Shown here: one piece after another, positions 1 through 7,809 of the stretch
How positions within the stretch are numbered: the first letter of the stretch is position 1
Layout: every line of letters begins with the position of its first letter
NCBI RefSeq assembly: GCF_000143965.1
Contig: NC_014365.1
Span: 2,445,501 to 2,509,500, forward strand
Reading direction: 5' to 3'
Length of the DNA stretch: 64,000 bases
Source: Desulfarculus baarsii DSM 2075
GTDB taxonomy: Bacteria; Desulfobacterota; Desulfarculia; Desulfarculales; Desulfarculaceae
Program-made: the position numbers and the translations under genes
The notes under the pieces: generated by a model
Told to the model about the DNA's origin: nothing
The model's database searches: none
What the model saw: the letters and a program-made list of their open reading frames with translations, nothing else

Positions 1-1
1 C

Positions 2-613
2 CCGGCAAGCGTGCGTCTGGTGGCCGTCTCCAAAACCAGGCCGCCCGATGATCTGCGCCAGGCCATGGCCGCCGGCCAGATGATTTTCGGCGAAAACTAC
101 GTCCAGGAGTTGCAAGCCAAGGCCGCCGCCATGGGCGCGGGGCCGCGTTGGCACTTCATCGGCGCATTGCAGAGCAACAAGGCCCGATTGGTGGCCCAAC
201 TGGCCGAGGTCGTCCACAGCGTGGACAGGCCCAAGCTGGCCGCGGCCCTGGGCCGCCAAGCCCAGGAGTTGGGCAAGGAACTGGGCGTGCTGGTCCAGGT
301 CAGCCTGGCTGGCGAGACCCAGAAAGCGGGCTGCGCCGCCGCCGAGACCCCGGCGCTGTGCCAGATGATCGCCGCCACGCCGGGCCTGCGCCTGCTGGGG
401 CTGATGACCATGCCGCCGTTTTTCGACGAGCCCGAGCGCGCCCGGCCCATCTTCGCCGAGCTGCGCCGCCTGGCCCGACGCCTGGCCGCCGACCTGCCGC
501 CCGGGGCCATGAATGAGCTTTCCATGGGCATGAGCGGCGATTTCGAAGTGGCTATCGAGGAAGGCGCGACCCTGGCGCGGGTGGGAACGGATATTTTTGG
601 TCGACGCGGATAG
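2..613 (+). CDS. YggS/PROSC-family pyridoxal-phosphate homeostasis protein (5' end missing)
   Basis: Binds PLP and buffers free PLP and 2-oxoacid/amino-acid levels in the cytosol; no enzymatic reaction is firmly established for the family. The frame is open from the first base of the window, and the conserved RLVAVSKTRP strand, whose Lys carries PLP, lies only a few residues in, so roughly 25-30 N-terminal residues are outside the window. Downstream family motifs are visible: IFGENYVQE, WHFIGALQSNK, a GLMTMPPF segment, and the C-terminal phosphate-binding run SMGMSGDFEVAIEEGAT followed by VRIG-like VGTDIFG. It ends with TAG about 300 bp before the next gene on the same strand. Family assignment is secure; partner genes upstream are not visible. 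Confidence 0.93.
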   Translation, partial: PASVRLVAVSKTRPPDDLRQAMAAGQMIFGENYVQELQAKAAAMGAGPRWHFIGALQSNKARLVAQLAEVVHSVDRPKLAAALGRQAQELGKELGVLVQVSLAGETQKAGCAAAETPALCQMIAATPGLRLLGLMTMPPFFDEPERARPIFAELRRLARRLAADLPPGAMNELSMGMSGDFEVAIEEGATLARVGTDIFGRRG

Positions 614-917
614 GCCCCGAAGGCTTGCCAGGCCAATTGGGCCGTGATAGGATGCGCGCCGAGGAACGTGAACCTGCCCCCCGTCGCGCTCCGAGGTTGA
701 TGATTGGCGCGAAACGCCGCCCCATAAACAATCAACCCAACAGGCGTGGACACCTCGCCGGCCTGCTTTGCTGAGCGCTCGAACCGTGACCGCGAACGGG
801 CCAAACGCCAAGAAGTCGCGCTTAGCCCGGTTCGTGGCGCCAAAAAAAGCGCGCCGGCAGTTTATTTCGTTTTTCCGCACCACACAGGTGACGACAACGG
901 CCAAGGAGACGCAAGCT
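614..917. other. Intergenic stretch, no gene recognised
   Basis: About 300 bp between the YggS-like gene and the methyltransferase. Open frames cross it in several directions but none shows a family motif or a good ribosome site. The only clear signal is the AAGGAGA Shine-Dalgarno at 903-909 that serves the GTG start at 918. Confidence 0.5.
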
Positions 918-1790
918 GTGCCCAACGATGATTTCACATGGGAAGACATGATTGCCATAAACTCTTTTGCCGACGATGAATTTGAAGTGCTCGCCCCGGT
1001 CGGGGAGCATCTGGAAAATCAAAATCTGGTGCGGCACGCCCGCAACAAATTCGCCGACTTCGATCTGGCCATTCAAGCCGACAACTACCCCCTGCCCTGC
1101 ACCAAGGACAGGGAAAGCTACTATGGCGACCGCCATTTGGCCTATTGGCTCAGCGGCTACGAATCATTGCTTTTTCTGGAAGATGCGGCCAAGCAATATG
1201 GCGTGGAGCTGGGCGGCGTTTATGATTTCGGCTGCGCCAGCGGCCGCGTTTTACGCCATTTCGCCGTGCAGCGGCCCGAGACCAAAATCTTCGGCTCGGA
1301 CATCAACAAAAGGCACATCGATTGGGTGAACAAATATTTGCCCAGCAACATCGTCGCCTTCTGCAACACATCCATACCAACCTTGCCCATGAAAGACGAA
1401 GCGGTCGACTTGGTCACGGCCTTTTCCGTTTTCACGCACATCGAGGCCTTCGACATGACCTGGTTGATGGAAATCCACCGCATCCTGCGGCCCGGCGGCC
1501 TGGCCTGGGTGACCGTCCACAGCGATCAGACCTGGCTGGATTTCAACGAAAACTGGCCTCTGCACAAAGGCCTGTGCAACCACCCCAAATTCCCCGGCCT
1601 GGACAAGCGCCAGCCCATGAGCACCGACAAGCTCATCTTCCGCTGGCACAACAACCGCTCATACACCAGCAACGTCTTCTATCGCACCGAATATATTCAC
1701 AATGTCTGGGGCAGGCTGTTCGACGTCCGGGAAATCCGTCGGCGTTATCCCATCTACCAAGACGCGGTGATCCTGCAAAAGCGCGCCTGA
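918..1790 (+). CDS. Class I SAM-dependent methyltransferase
   Basis: Predicted cytosolic methyltransferase of about 290 aa; the substrate is unknown. The Rossmann SAM-binding motif I is VYDFGCASGRVLRHF, followed by an acidic motif II region (IFGSDINKRHIDWVN) and the later strand AVDLVTAFSVFTHI with LRPGGLAWVTVH, the usual order for Methyltransf_11/25 domains. I chose the GTG at 918 because AAGGAGA sits nine bases upstream; the frame stays open further 5' but without a ribosome site or conserved sequence. The N-terminal 80 residues are not typical of a minimal methyltransferase and may bind substrate. It is a single gene, converging on the MetE-like operon across a shared hairpin terminator. 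Alternatives include a glycan or small-molecule O-methyltransferase. Confidence 0.85.
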   Translation: MPNDDFTWEDMIAINSFADDEFEVLAPVGEHLENQNLVRHARNKFADFDLAIQADNYPLPCTKDRESYYGDRHLAYWLSGYESLLFLEDAAKQYGVELGGVYDFGCASGRVLRHFAVQRPETKIFGSDINKRHIDWVNKYLPSNIVAFCNTSIPTLPMKDEAVDLVTAFSVFTHIEAFDMTWLMEIHRILRPGGLAWVTVHSDQTWLDFNENWPLHKGLCNHPKFPGLDKRQPMSTDKLIFRWHNNRSYTSNVFYRTEYIHNVWGRLFDVREIRRRYPIYQDAVILQKRA

Positions 1791-1813
1791 AGCCACGCGA
1801 ACCAGCAAAAAAA

Positions 1814-1852
1814 CACGGCGCGGGCCAATCCGAGAGGTTGGTCCGCGCCGTG
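1814..1852. terminator. Bidirectional rho-independent terminator between convergent genes
   Basis: An inverted repeat (left arm begins CACGGCGCGG at 1814, right arm ends CCGCGCCGTG at 1852) with a short loop. It has an A-rich run before it and a T-rich run after it, so it can stop both the methyltransferase transcript and the leftward operon that ends at 1888. Confidence 0.8.
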
Positions 1853-1887
1853 AATGTTTTGCGGGATGGCCGCCGTTGGCGGCAAAG

Positions 1888-2949
1888 CTAACGATAGTCG
1901 CGCCGGGCCAGGGCCGACACGCCGGCCGTCAGGTCGAGGATGGCCCGGGCCCTGGCCTCGTCCAGCGAGCCCAGGCCGCAAGCCGGCGTGACCATGGCTT
2001 GGGCGGCCAGTTGGGCGCGCTCAAAGCCCATGGCCTCCAGTTGGGTCAAAAGATCCCGCGTGTGGGCCCACAGGCCTTCGACGGTCTCGCGGCCGGTGTA
2101 TTCGCTGGTGGGCACGGCCCCCCAGGCCACGGCTCCGCCGCGTTGGAACAGCGCGCGCAGGGCCTCGGGGTAGAGCAGCAGATGCCGCCCGAAACCGGCC
2201 GAATCGAGGTTGAGCACGTCGGCCCCGGCCTCGACCAGCATGGCCCAATCGGTGTTGCCGCAGCAGTGAATGCCGATGACCACCCACGGCGCGCGCTGAC
2301 GGGCCTCCTCCAGGCAAGCGGCCAGCAGATCGACCACCCGCTGGCGGTTGATCGGCGTGAAGGCGCTGCCGTAGCCCGAAAGGAACGGCTCGTCCAGGAA
2401 CATCATCACCCGACGGCCCAAGGCGGCCAATTGACCGGCCTGGGCGGCCAGGGCCACGCCCAAGGCGCGGGCCACGGCCTCGGCGCACTCGTCGTCGTAG
2501 AGCATGGCCTTGCCGTCATGGCCCAGCACGGCGGCGGCCTGGGTCAGTGGGCCGGTGACGTGGCCCTTGACCCAGGGAAAGGACGCGGTCGGCGCGGCGG
2601 CGATAACCCGGCAAAACGGCGCGAAGCCGGCCGCTTGATCGGCGCGCGGGGTAAAGCCGGCCGTATCGCCGCCGAAGAGGCGCTCGTAGAGCCCGGCCAA
2701 GGCCTCCTCGCGGCCCAGGCCAGGGTGGGCCTTGGGCTCGCGGCTGGCCAAATCGGCCCCCACCAGAGGCTCCAGGGCCGCGACATATTGCAGATTCATG
2801 TCCTCGGCCGGGCCCAGGGCCGGCAGTTGGGGCCAATAGGGCATCTCGGTCAGACGCCCGGTCACGTCGGCCACGGCCGTCAGCGGATCGCGGTGGGGCA
2901 GCGAACCGATGCCGGTGGCCATGAAGTTGGGACGAAAGTCCTCAGGCAC
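1888..2949 (-). CDS. Short MetE-like methionine synthase / UROD-MetE family protein
   Basis: A 353-aa protein of the UROD/MetE-like TIM-barrel superfamily, about half the length of canonical MetE, so only the catalytic half is present. Visible family motifs: N-terminal ATGIGSLPHRDP, the zinc-ligand region GIHCCGNTDWAMLVEAG, LNLDSAGFG, and C-terminal TPACGLGSLD, which supplies the second Cys ligand in MetE. The GTG start at 2949 overlaps the efp stop by eight bases, so translation is probably coupled. The upstream in-frame ATG at 3024 lies inside efp and is rejected. Anaerobes with the Wood-Ljungdahl pathway carry short core-MetE enzymes that take methyl groups from methyl-corrinoid proteins rather than methyl-THF; this may be one, by inference. 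A different Zn-dependent methyltransfer is possible. Confidence 0.75.
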   Translation of the reverse strand: MPEDFRPNFMATGIGSLPHRDPLTAVADVTGRLTEMPYWPQLPALGPAEDMNLQYVAALEPLVGADLASREPKAHPGLGREEALAGLYERLFGGDTAGFTPRADQAAGFAPFCRVIAAAPTASFPWVKGHVTGPLTQAAAVLGHDGKAMLYDDECAEAVARALGVALAAQAGQLAALGRRVMMFLDEPFLSGYGSAFTPINRQRVVDLLAACLEEARQRAPWVVIGIHCCGNTDWAMLVEAGADVLNLDSAGFGRHLLLYPEALRALFQRGGAVAWGAVPTSEYTGRETVEGLWAHTRDLLTQLEAMGFERAQLAAQAMVTPACGLGSLDEARARAILDLTAGVSALARRDYR

Positions 2950-3502
2950 GCTCGAGATACTCCCCGGTGCGCGTATCGATCTTGAGCACGTCGCCCTCGT
3001 CGATGAACAGCGGCACCTGGACAACCAAACCGGTCTCCATGGTCGCGCCCTTGGTCGCGCCGGTGGCGGTGTCGCCCTTGACGCCGGGCTCGGTGTGGGT
3101 CACGGTCAGGTTGATGGTGATGGGCAGGTCCACGCCGATGGGCCGGCCGTTGAAAAACAGCACCGTCACGTTGATGTTGGGCAGCATGTAGTTGACGGAG
3201 TCACCCAGATAGTCGCCCTCGATGAAGACCTGGTCGTAGGTGTCGTTGTCCATGAAGACGTATTGGCTGCCCTCGAGGTACAAAAACTGCATGTTGCGCT
3301 GCTCGAGGTCGGGCTTGTCGACCTTGGCCCCGGAGCGGAAGGTCTGCTCCAAAACCTGGCCGGTCTCCAGGTTCTTGATGCGCGTGCGCACGAATGCGCC
3401 GCCCTTGCCTGGCTTGACGTGTTGCGACTCGACGATGACATAGGGTTTGCCATCGATTTCGATCTTGAGCCCCTTGCGGAACTCGGCGGTGCTGATTGGC
3501 AT
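2942..3502 (-). CDS. efp: Translation elongation factor P
   Basis: Relieves ribosome stalling at polyproline stretches by binding near the E site. It is 186 aa, the standard length, with the three-barrel KOW/OB architecture. The post-translationally modified loop reads VKPGKGGA with the Lys in place near residue 34, the type modified by lysylation in many bacteria. The C-terminal OB domain is complete (GLVVQVPLFIDEGDVLKIDTRTGEYLERA). It is the fourth gene of a leftward operon, 43 bp after the TPR gene, and its stop overlaps the MetE-like start. No epmA/epmB modification genes occur in this window. Confidence 0.97.
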   Translation of the reverse strand: MPISTAEFRKGLKIEIDGKPYVIVESQHVKPGKGGAFVRTRIKNLETGQVLEQTFRSGAKVDKPDLEQRNMQFLYLEGSQYVFMDNDTYDQVFIEGDYLGDSVNYMLPNINVTVLFFNGRPIGVDLPITINLTVTHTEPGVKGDTATGATKGATMETGLVVQVPLFIDEGDVLKIDTRTGEYLERA

Positions 3503-3545
3503 ATTGCGCTACCTGAAAGTTTGAGTTTTTTGGTGATCGCCGGGC

Positions 3546-4184
3546 CTAGGCCAACGCCGCCCGCCCCAGCGCCGCCGCGCGCAGCCGCTCCAAGCGCCCG
3601 ATGACCTTGGCCGAACCAGCGGCGGCCCTGGCGTGGCCAGCCGAGGCCTTGCGCTTGGTTTCGGCCATGCTGGCCTGGGCTTCTGCGTTGGCCGGATCGC
3701 GGGCCAAAAGCGTGCGATAGATGTCCTCGGCCTGCTTGGCGTGGCCCTGGGCGGCATAGATGGCGGCCATGGTCGCCGACTCCAACCCGCCCATGCTCGG
3801 CAACGACCCCACGCCAGCCGCCATGGCTTCGGCCAGGGCCTTGACGCGGGCCGCCTCTTGGGGACGGCCGGACGCCCGCAGCAAACGGGCCAAGTTGGCG
3901 TAGACCGCGGCGTGGCGGCCAAGCTCTTGAGCGGCCATGATCAACTGAGCCAGCGCGCCGTCGGCCTCGCCTAGCTGTTCCAGGACGTCGGCCAGCAACG
4001 CCCGGGCTTCGATGTTTTCGGGGTTGACGGCCAGGCCGCGGCCCAGCACGGCGCGCGCCTGGTCCAGGCGGCCATGGTCGCGATAGGCCTTGGCCAGGCG
4101 CAACGCCCCATGCGAGCCGGGGTTGTCGGCCACCCACGCCTCCAGAAGCACCAATTCGGCCTGGCTGGACGCTGGCTCGCTCAC
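3546..4184 (-). CDS. Tetratricopeptide-repeat protein
   Basis: A 212-aa TPR protein, probably a scaffold for protein-protein contacts; no enzymatic domain is visible. Consecutive helix pairs carry the TPR pattern (for example SHGALRLAKAYRDHGRLDQA, EARALLADVLEQLGEADGA, TMAAIYAAQGHAKQAEDIYR, DPANAEA). No signal peptide or membrane helix is seen, so it is likely cytosolic or membrane-peripheral. I chose the GTG at 4184, with AAGGAG upstream overlapping the end of the ftsB-like gene, because the upstream extension is a Ser/Arg-rich shadow of that gene. It sits between an FtsB/DivIC-like gene and efp in one operon. The C-terminal 50 residues are basic and Ala-rich. Confidence 0.8.
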   Translation of the reverse strand: MSEPASSQAELVLLEAWVADNPGSHGALRLAKAYRDHGRLDQARAVLGRGLAVNPENIEARALLADVLEQLGEADGALAQLIMAAQELGRHAAVYANLARLLRASGRPQEAARVKALAEAMAAGVGSLPSMGGLESATMAAIYAAQGHAKQAEDIYRTLLARDPANAEAQASMAETKRKASAGHARAAAGSAKVIGRLERLRAAALGRAALA

Positions 4185-4188
4185 GAGC

Positions 4189-4509
4189 TCACTCCTTGAC
4201 CGCAAGCGCCGGCTTGACCTCGGCGTCTTTGCCTTGATAGACCACCTCGTCGGGGCGCACCACGTCCATCTCGCGACGGGCGGCGCGCTCGACGGCGGCC
4301 TGGTCGACGCGCAGGCGTTGGGCCTGCCGCAAGAGGGCGCGGTTGTCGCTATCGAGCTTGTCGTTGATGGCCAGCACCTGGGCAAGCTGCCGCTCGGTGC
4401 TGATCATCAGGCCGATCCCGCGATAAAACGCCACCGCGCAGACACAAATGACCGCCACCACAACCAGCGTCCACCACAAGTTGCGGTTCTGCGCAGTCTC
4501 CACGATCAC
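4189..4509 (-). CDS. FtsB/DivIC-family septum formation initiator
   Basis: A 106-aa bitopic membrane protein. A short cytosolic N-terminus is followed by a hydrophobic helix (LWWTLVVVAVICVCAVAFY), then a periplasmic coiled coil rich in Leu/Gln/Asp (ERQLAQVLAINDKLDSDN) and the conserved tail ERAARREMDVVRPDEVVYQ, which is characteristic of FtsB/DivIC. In the divisome this family forms a complex with FtsL and FtsQ that activates septal peptidoglycan synthesis. Spacing to its neighbours is tight: 15 bp after the flavoprotein gene and overlapping the ribosome site of the TPR gene. The tail is longer and more charged than in E. coli FtsB. Confidence in the family is high; ftsB versus divIC naming is not resolved. 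Confidence 0.88.
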   Translation of the reverse strand: MIVETAQNRNLWWTLVVVAVICVCAVAFYRGIGLMISTERQLAQVLAINDKLDSDNRALLRQAQRLRVDQAAVERAARREMDVVRPDEVVYQGKDAEVKPALAVKE

Positions 4510-4524
4510 CTCCCAGTGATCTTT

Positions 4525-5691
4525 TCAGCTTGAAGCTAAACTATAATATGACGCGGCGGCATGGTCAAGGCCATGCCGCAGGCCAACCAGCCTTCGCGGC
4601 ACGACTTTCCATAAATCGCCCGGCCGCGTTTGACCACGCAGAATCCGCCAGCCAAGCTCGATCGCCCCCGGCCGGGCCGCCGCCGCGCGCAGGGCCAGGC
4701 GCGGCCAGCCATAGATCAGCCGGCTCAGGCGGCGGGCGTTGTGATGATCGCGCAGTAAAGTTTCCGCCAGCGCCCGCTGGTAACGGCCCAAATCACCCGC
4801 CACGATCGCCCGCGCAGCCATGTGGCCGCTGACCACGGCCTGGGCCACGCCCTCGCCCAGGAAAGGATCGGCCAAACCGGCCGCATCGCCCACCACCGCC
4901 GCGCGGCCCCGGTAATAGCGCCTGACGCCGCCATCCGGGCAGGGGATCACCGCCCCGCGCAAGCGGCCGGGCTCGCCCAGGCCCAGGCGTCGCAAAAAAC
5001 GGCCATAGCAACGGCGCAGGCCACCCATGCGGCCCAAAAGCTCGCGGCGGCCGGCCATGCCCAGGTTGAGCGTTTGGCCCCGGCCAAAGGCCCAGCCATA
5101 ACCGCCCGGCGCGCCGCCCAGCTCCAACAACGCCGTCCCGCCAAGCAGAGGCGCCAGACGCGGCGGCATGGGCCGCTCCTCCACCAGGCCCACGTAGAGC
5201 CAGCCGCCGCCGCCCAGGCCCAGGCCACGGGCCACCAGCGAATGCGCGCCGTCGGCGCCGATCAGCCAATCGGCCTCAAAGTCGCCGGCGCTGGTGCGGG
5301 CTCGCCAGCCATGGCCGTCGGCTTCGATGGCGCGTAGCTTGGCCGGCAGGACCGCGACCCCGCTTTGCCGCGCCTCCTGGGCCAGCCAACGGTCCAGACG
5401 CGGGCGCTCGACAAAATAAACCCCGGCCTCGGAGGTGGGGTAGCGCCCGGCGGGCAGGCCCGGCCCGCTCAGCCAGAGCGTGGCCACGGGGCAATCGCGC
5501 AGCCACGGGCAGGGCGACAGAGACTCCACGGCCAGCACGCCGCGTAGCGACAAGCAACCGCCGCAGGGCTTTTCGCGGCCGCCCGAGCCGTCCAGGGCCA
5601 GCACCCGGGCCCCGGCCCGGGCCAAGGTCATGGCCGCCGCCGCCCCGCCCGGCCCCAGGCCGGCGACGATGATGTCGTAACGCGCGCTCAT
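4525..5691 (-). CDS. FAD-dependent oxidoreductase, geranylgeranyl-reductase family
   Basis: A 388-aa flavoprotein. The N-terminal FAD-binding fold reads YDIIVAGLGPGGAAAAMTLARAG, the middle motif is ADWLIGADGAHSLVAR, and the second FAD contact is AAVVGDAAGLADPFLGEGVAQAV, the order found in geranylgeranyl reductases and related polyprenyl/quinone hydroxylases. A CGGCLSLRG segment near residue 45 fits the Cys-rich loop common in this family. Likely roles are saturation of a polyprenyl chain or quinone tail, but the substrate cannot be read. The start at 5691 is the first Met that gives the family N-terminus; the frame extends further upstream as non-conserved sequence. It leads the leftward operon containing ftsB, TPR, efp and the MetE-like gene, divergent from the radical SAM gene 108 bp away. 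Confidence 0.85.
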   Translation of the reverse strand: MSARYDIIVAGLGPGGAAAAMTLARAGARVLALDGSGGREKPCGGCLSLRGVLAVESLSPCPWLRDCPVATLWLSGPGLPAGRYPTSEAGVYFVERPRLDRWLAQEARQSGVAVLPAKLRAIEADGHGWRARTSAGDFEADWLIGADGAHSLVARGLGLGGGGWLYVGLVEERPMPPRLAPLLGGTALLELGGAPGGYGWAFGRGQTLNLGMAGRRELLGRMGGLRRCYGRFLRRLGLGEPGRLRGAVIPCPDGGVRRYYRGRAAVVGDAAGLADPFLGEGVAQAVVSGHMAARAIVAGDLGRYQRALAETLLRDHHNARRLSRLIYGWPRLALRAAAARPGAIELGWRILRGQTRPGDLWKVVPRRLVGLRHGLDHAAASYYSLASS

Positions 5692-5799
5692 GGCCCAGCA
5701 AAATAGCAGAAGCGCGCGCCGCCGACAAGCCGTGATGGCGCGGCCCAGGCGGCTGTGGTAAAACCCTCGCAGTTTTTCCCCGCACGCCAGGAGATCGCC

Positions 5800-7071
5800 A
5801 TGAGCGCCCCACGTCTGGTCTACGCCGACGCCGAAGGCAAGGTTTTCGACCACCCCGAGTTGGCCATGGCCGGCTCGGCCGCCGGTCGTTGGCAGCCGGT
5901 GGAGGCCCAGGACTGCATCCCCCTGCCCGAGGGCAGCGAGTTGTTCCTCTTGCCCGGCCGCCTGCCGGTGGGCGTGGGCGACGACGGCAAGTTCGAAATC
6001 GTCGACGAACATCCCGAAAACCCGGACGAAAAGGTCTGCGCCGTGGCCGCCTTCATGGCCCCGGCCCACACCGCCACCCTCTGGGCCGCCTACAAGACCA
6101 CGCCCGGCGCGCCCAATCTGCCACTTTTCGCCTATGCCGCCGTGGGCTTCATGGAAAACGACTTCGTGGTCACGGGTCTGCGCATCGACCCCCTGCCCCG
6201 CCAGGATCCCGGCCGCTTTCCGCCGCCCGAGCGACTGCAAAGCGCGGCCCGCCGCCTGCTGCGCCAATACAAGCAAAACCGCCTGTGGCAACACCTGGGC
6301 ACCTGCGCCATGACCTACGGTTGCCCAGCGGCCAAAAATCTGGTGCTGGGCCGTTGGGAAGCGCCCCTGCCCACCAGCCCCGTCTGCAACGCCGACTGCG
6401 TGGGCTGTCTGTCGTTCCAGCCCGATGGCGTCTTTCCGGTGACCCAGGAGCGCATCAAGTTCACGCCCAGCCCCGAGGAAGTGGCCGAGGTGGCCCTGCA
6501 CCATTTCCGCAACAAACGCGAGGCCCTGGTCAGCTTCGGCCAGGGTTGCGAGGGCGAGCCGCTCTTGCAGGCCGATCTGCTTTCCAAGGCCATCCGCTTG
6601 ATTCGCCTCGAAGAACCACTCGGCACCATCAATCTCAACACCAACGGCAGCCGGCCCGATCAGGTCGGCCGCCTGATGACCGACGGCCTCAGCTCCATCC
6701 GCGTCTCGGTCAACAGCCTCATCCCCGAGCGCCACGCGGCCTATTACCGGCCCAAGGGCTGGAGTCTGGCCCAGGCCATCGATTCGCTCAAGGCCGTCAA
6801 ACGGGCCGGCGGTCACGCCTCGCTCAACCTGCTGACCATGCCCGGCCTCACCGATCGCCCCGAGGAAATGGACGCCCTCTGCCAGGTCATCGAGCAAACC
6901 AAGCTGGACCTGATCCAGTGGCGCAACATCAACATCGACCCCGAAATATATCTGAAAGCCCTGGGCCTGGGACAGCCCAAGGAGCGCCTGGGCGTGGCCG
7001 CGATGATCGACGAGTTGCGGCGGCGCTTTCCCGGGCTCAAGCACGGCTATTTCAACCCTAAAATCGGCTGA
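5800..7071 (+). CDS. Radical SAM protein of unknown substrate
   Basis: A 423-aa protein whose radical-SAM cluster motif CNADCVGC (CX3CX2C) is unusually far from the N-terminus, near residue 196. About 190 residues precede it, with a hydrophilic domain and a TCAMTYGCP segment. After the cluster come the SAM-binding GQGCEGEP and strand motifs INLNTNGS, SIRVSVNS and ASLNLLTMPGLTD, typical of a full barrel. The start is the ATG at 5800 with CAGGAG six bases upstream. The N-terminal segment contains a possible peptide- or partner-binding domain (LVYADAEGKVFDHPEL). It stands alone, divergent from the flavoprotein operon. No peptide or accessory maturase is adjacent, so function remains open. Confidence 0.88.
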   Translation: MSAPRLVYADAEGKVFDHPELAMAGSAAGRWQPVEAQDCIPLPEGSELFLLPGRLPVGVGDDGKFEIVDEHPENPDEKVCAVAAFMAPAHTATLWAAYKTTPGAPNLPLFAYAAVGFMENDFVVTGLRIDPLPRQDPGRFPPPERLQSAARRLLRQYKQNRLWQHLGTCAMTYGCPAAKNLVLGRWEAPLPTSPVCNADCVGCLSFQPDGVFPVTQERIKFTPSPEEVAEVALHHFRNKREALVSFGQGCEGEPLLQADLLSKAIRLIRLEEPLGTINLNTNGSRPDQVGRLMTDGLSSIRVSVNSLIPERHAAYYRPKGWSLAQAIDSLKAVKRAGGHASLNLLTMPGLTDRPEEMDALCQVIEQTKLDLIQWRNINIDPEIYLKALGLGQPKERLGVAAMIDELRRRFPGLKHGYFNPKIG

Positions 7072-7195
7072 AACGCCGGGCCGCGCCAATGGCGAATCCG
7101 CTTGCGCCGATTAACCACCAATGTTAGGATAATTACATAACCTCCACGGACGGCACGAAAAAGCCTAGGGATAGGCGCTGATGGAGGAATATCGC

Positions 7196-7471
7196 ATGGC
7201 TTTCACCTTCGGAGCCATCGCCCGCGTGGGCGCGCAAAGCGCCATGGCCATTGGCCAGGCCAAGGCCGCCAGCCAAGGGCTGGACGAAGACTCGGGCAAC
7301 GCCTTGGCCGTCACCAGCATGCTCGACGACGACAACTCCAGCAATCTGGTGGGCAACCTGCTGTCGAGCAACAAAAAGAAAAACAACACCATCGGCGCGC
7401 AGAACCAGCAGCAGAATCTCTACCAGGCCAACAAGGACATCCTGGGCGGGCTGTTCAGCTTCAAGGCCTGA
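7196..7471 (+). CDS. Small protein of unknown function
   Basis: A 91-aa protein starting at the ATG preceded by GGAGG (7183-7187). The N-terminal half is Ala/Gly-rich and amphipathic (GAIARVGAQSAMAIGQAKAA), the centre is acidic (MLDDDNSSNLVG), and the C-terminus has a Lys/Asn/Gln-rich stretch (NKKKNNTIGAQNQQQN) ending in GGLFSFKA. No signal peptide or transmembrane helix is seen. Gln/Asn-rich sequence and helix-forming repeats suggest an oligomerising or structural role, but no family is recognised. The good ribosome site, and a tandem array of terminator-like repeats immediately after the stop, support it being a real, possibly well-expressed gene. Confidence 0.6.
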   Translation: MAFTFGAIARVGAQSAMAIGQAKAASQGLDEDSGNALAVTSMLDDDNSSNLVGNLLSSNKKKNNTIGAQNQQQNLYQANKDILGGLFSFKA

Positions 7472-7480
7472 AGCGCGGGC

Positions 7481-7606
7481 GGCGGGCCGGGCGACTATTC
7501 GCGCGGCCCCCTTTTAATTGACGAACGGTCGGGTGATTTTTCGTGCGGCCCTCTTTTGTCTGAAGGCGGGTCGGGCGATTTTTCGCACGGCCCTCTTTTG
7601 TTTGAC
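7481..7606 (+). repeat. Three tandem 42-bp repeats, each with a terminator-like hairpin
   Basis: Three direct copies begin at 7481, 7523 and 7565, followed by the first bases of a fourth. Each contains a GGGYCG to CGGCCC pairing around an AT-rich loop and a CYCTTTT run, which looks like a rho-independent terminator. They follow the stop of the small gene at 7471. Copies two and three are more alike than copy one. Confidence 0.75.
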
Positions 7607-7630
7607 GGCGGGCCGTGCTAGGGTTGGCCC

Positions 7631-7801
7631 ATGAAGCAAACGCGTCATTTCATCGTCTGCCCCAAGCGCTCTGGCCAACACCGCATCAGCGTCGAGTTGT
7701 GCCCGGCCTGCAAACACGCCCGCCGTTGCCCGGCCTGGGCCAGCTATCGCTGCCCGCCGTTGTTCGCCGGCCTGTTCGACAAACCCCAGCCACAAAAATA
7801 G
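7631..7801 (+). CDS. Small cysteine-rich (zinc-ribbon-like) protein
   Basis: A 56-aa reading frame below usual gene-finder limits. It begins MKQTRHFIVCPKRSGQHR and contains VELCPACKHARRCPAW followed by a further SYRCPP, giving five Cys in CP and CPxC contexts. That pattern suggests one structural zinc site. There is only a weak ribosome site (TAGGG) before the ATG. It lies directly after the tandem repeats at 7481-7606 and converges on the HAD hydrolase gene, with seven bases between stops. Coding status rests on the coherent Cys pattern and an unbroken frame to a natural stop; transcription could be limited by the terminators just upstream unless it has its own promoter. Confidence 0.5.
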   Translation: MKQTRHFIVCPKRSGQHRISVELCPACKHARRCPAWASYRCPPLFAGLFDKPQPQK

Positions 7802-7809
7802 CCGCGGCC

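Noticed and set aside
7481-7606. CRISPR-like tandem repeats
   Set aside because: The copies are contiguous with no unique spacers and no cas genes; they fit repeated terminators.
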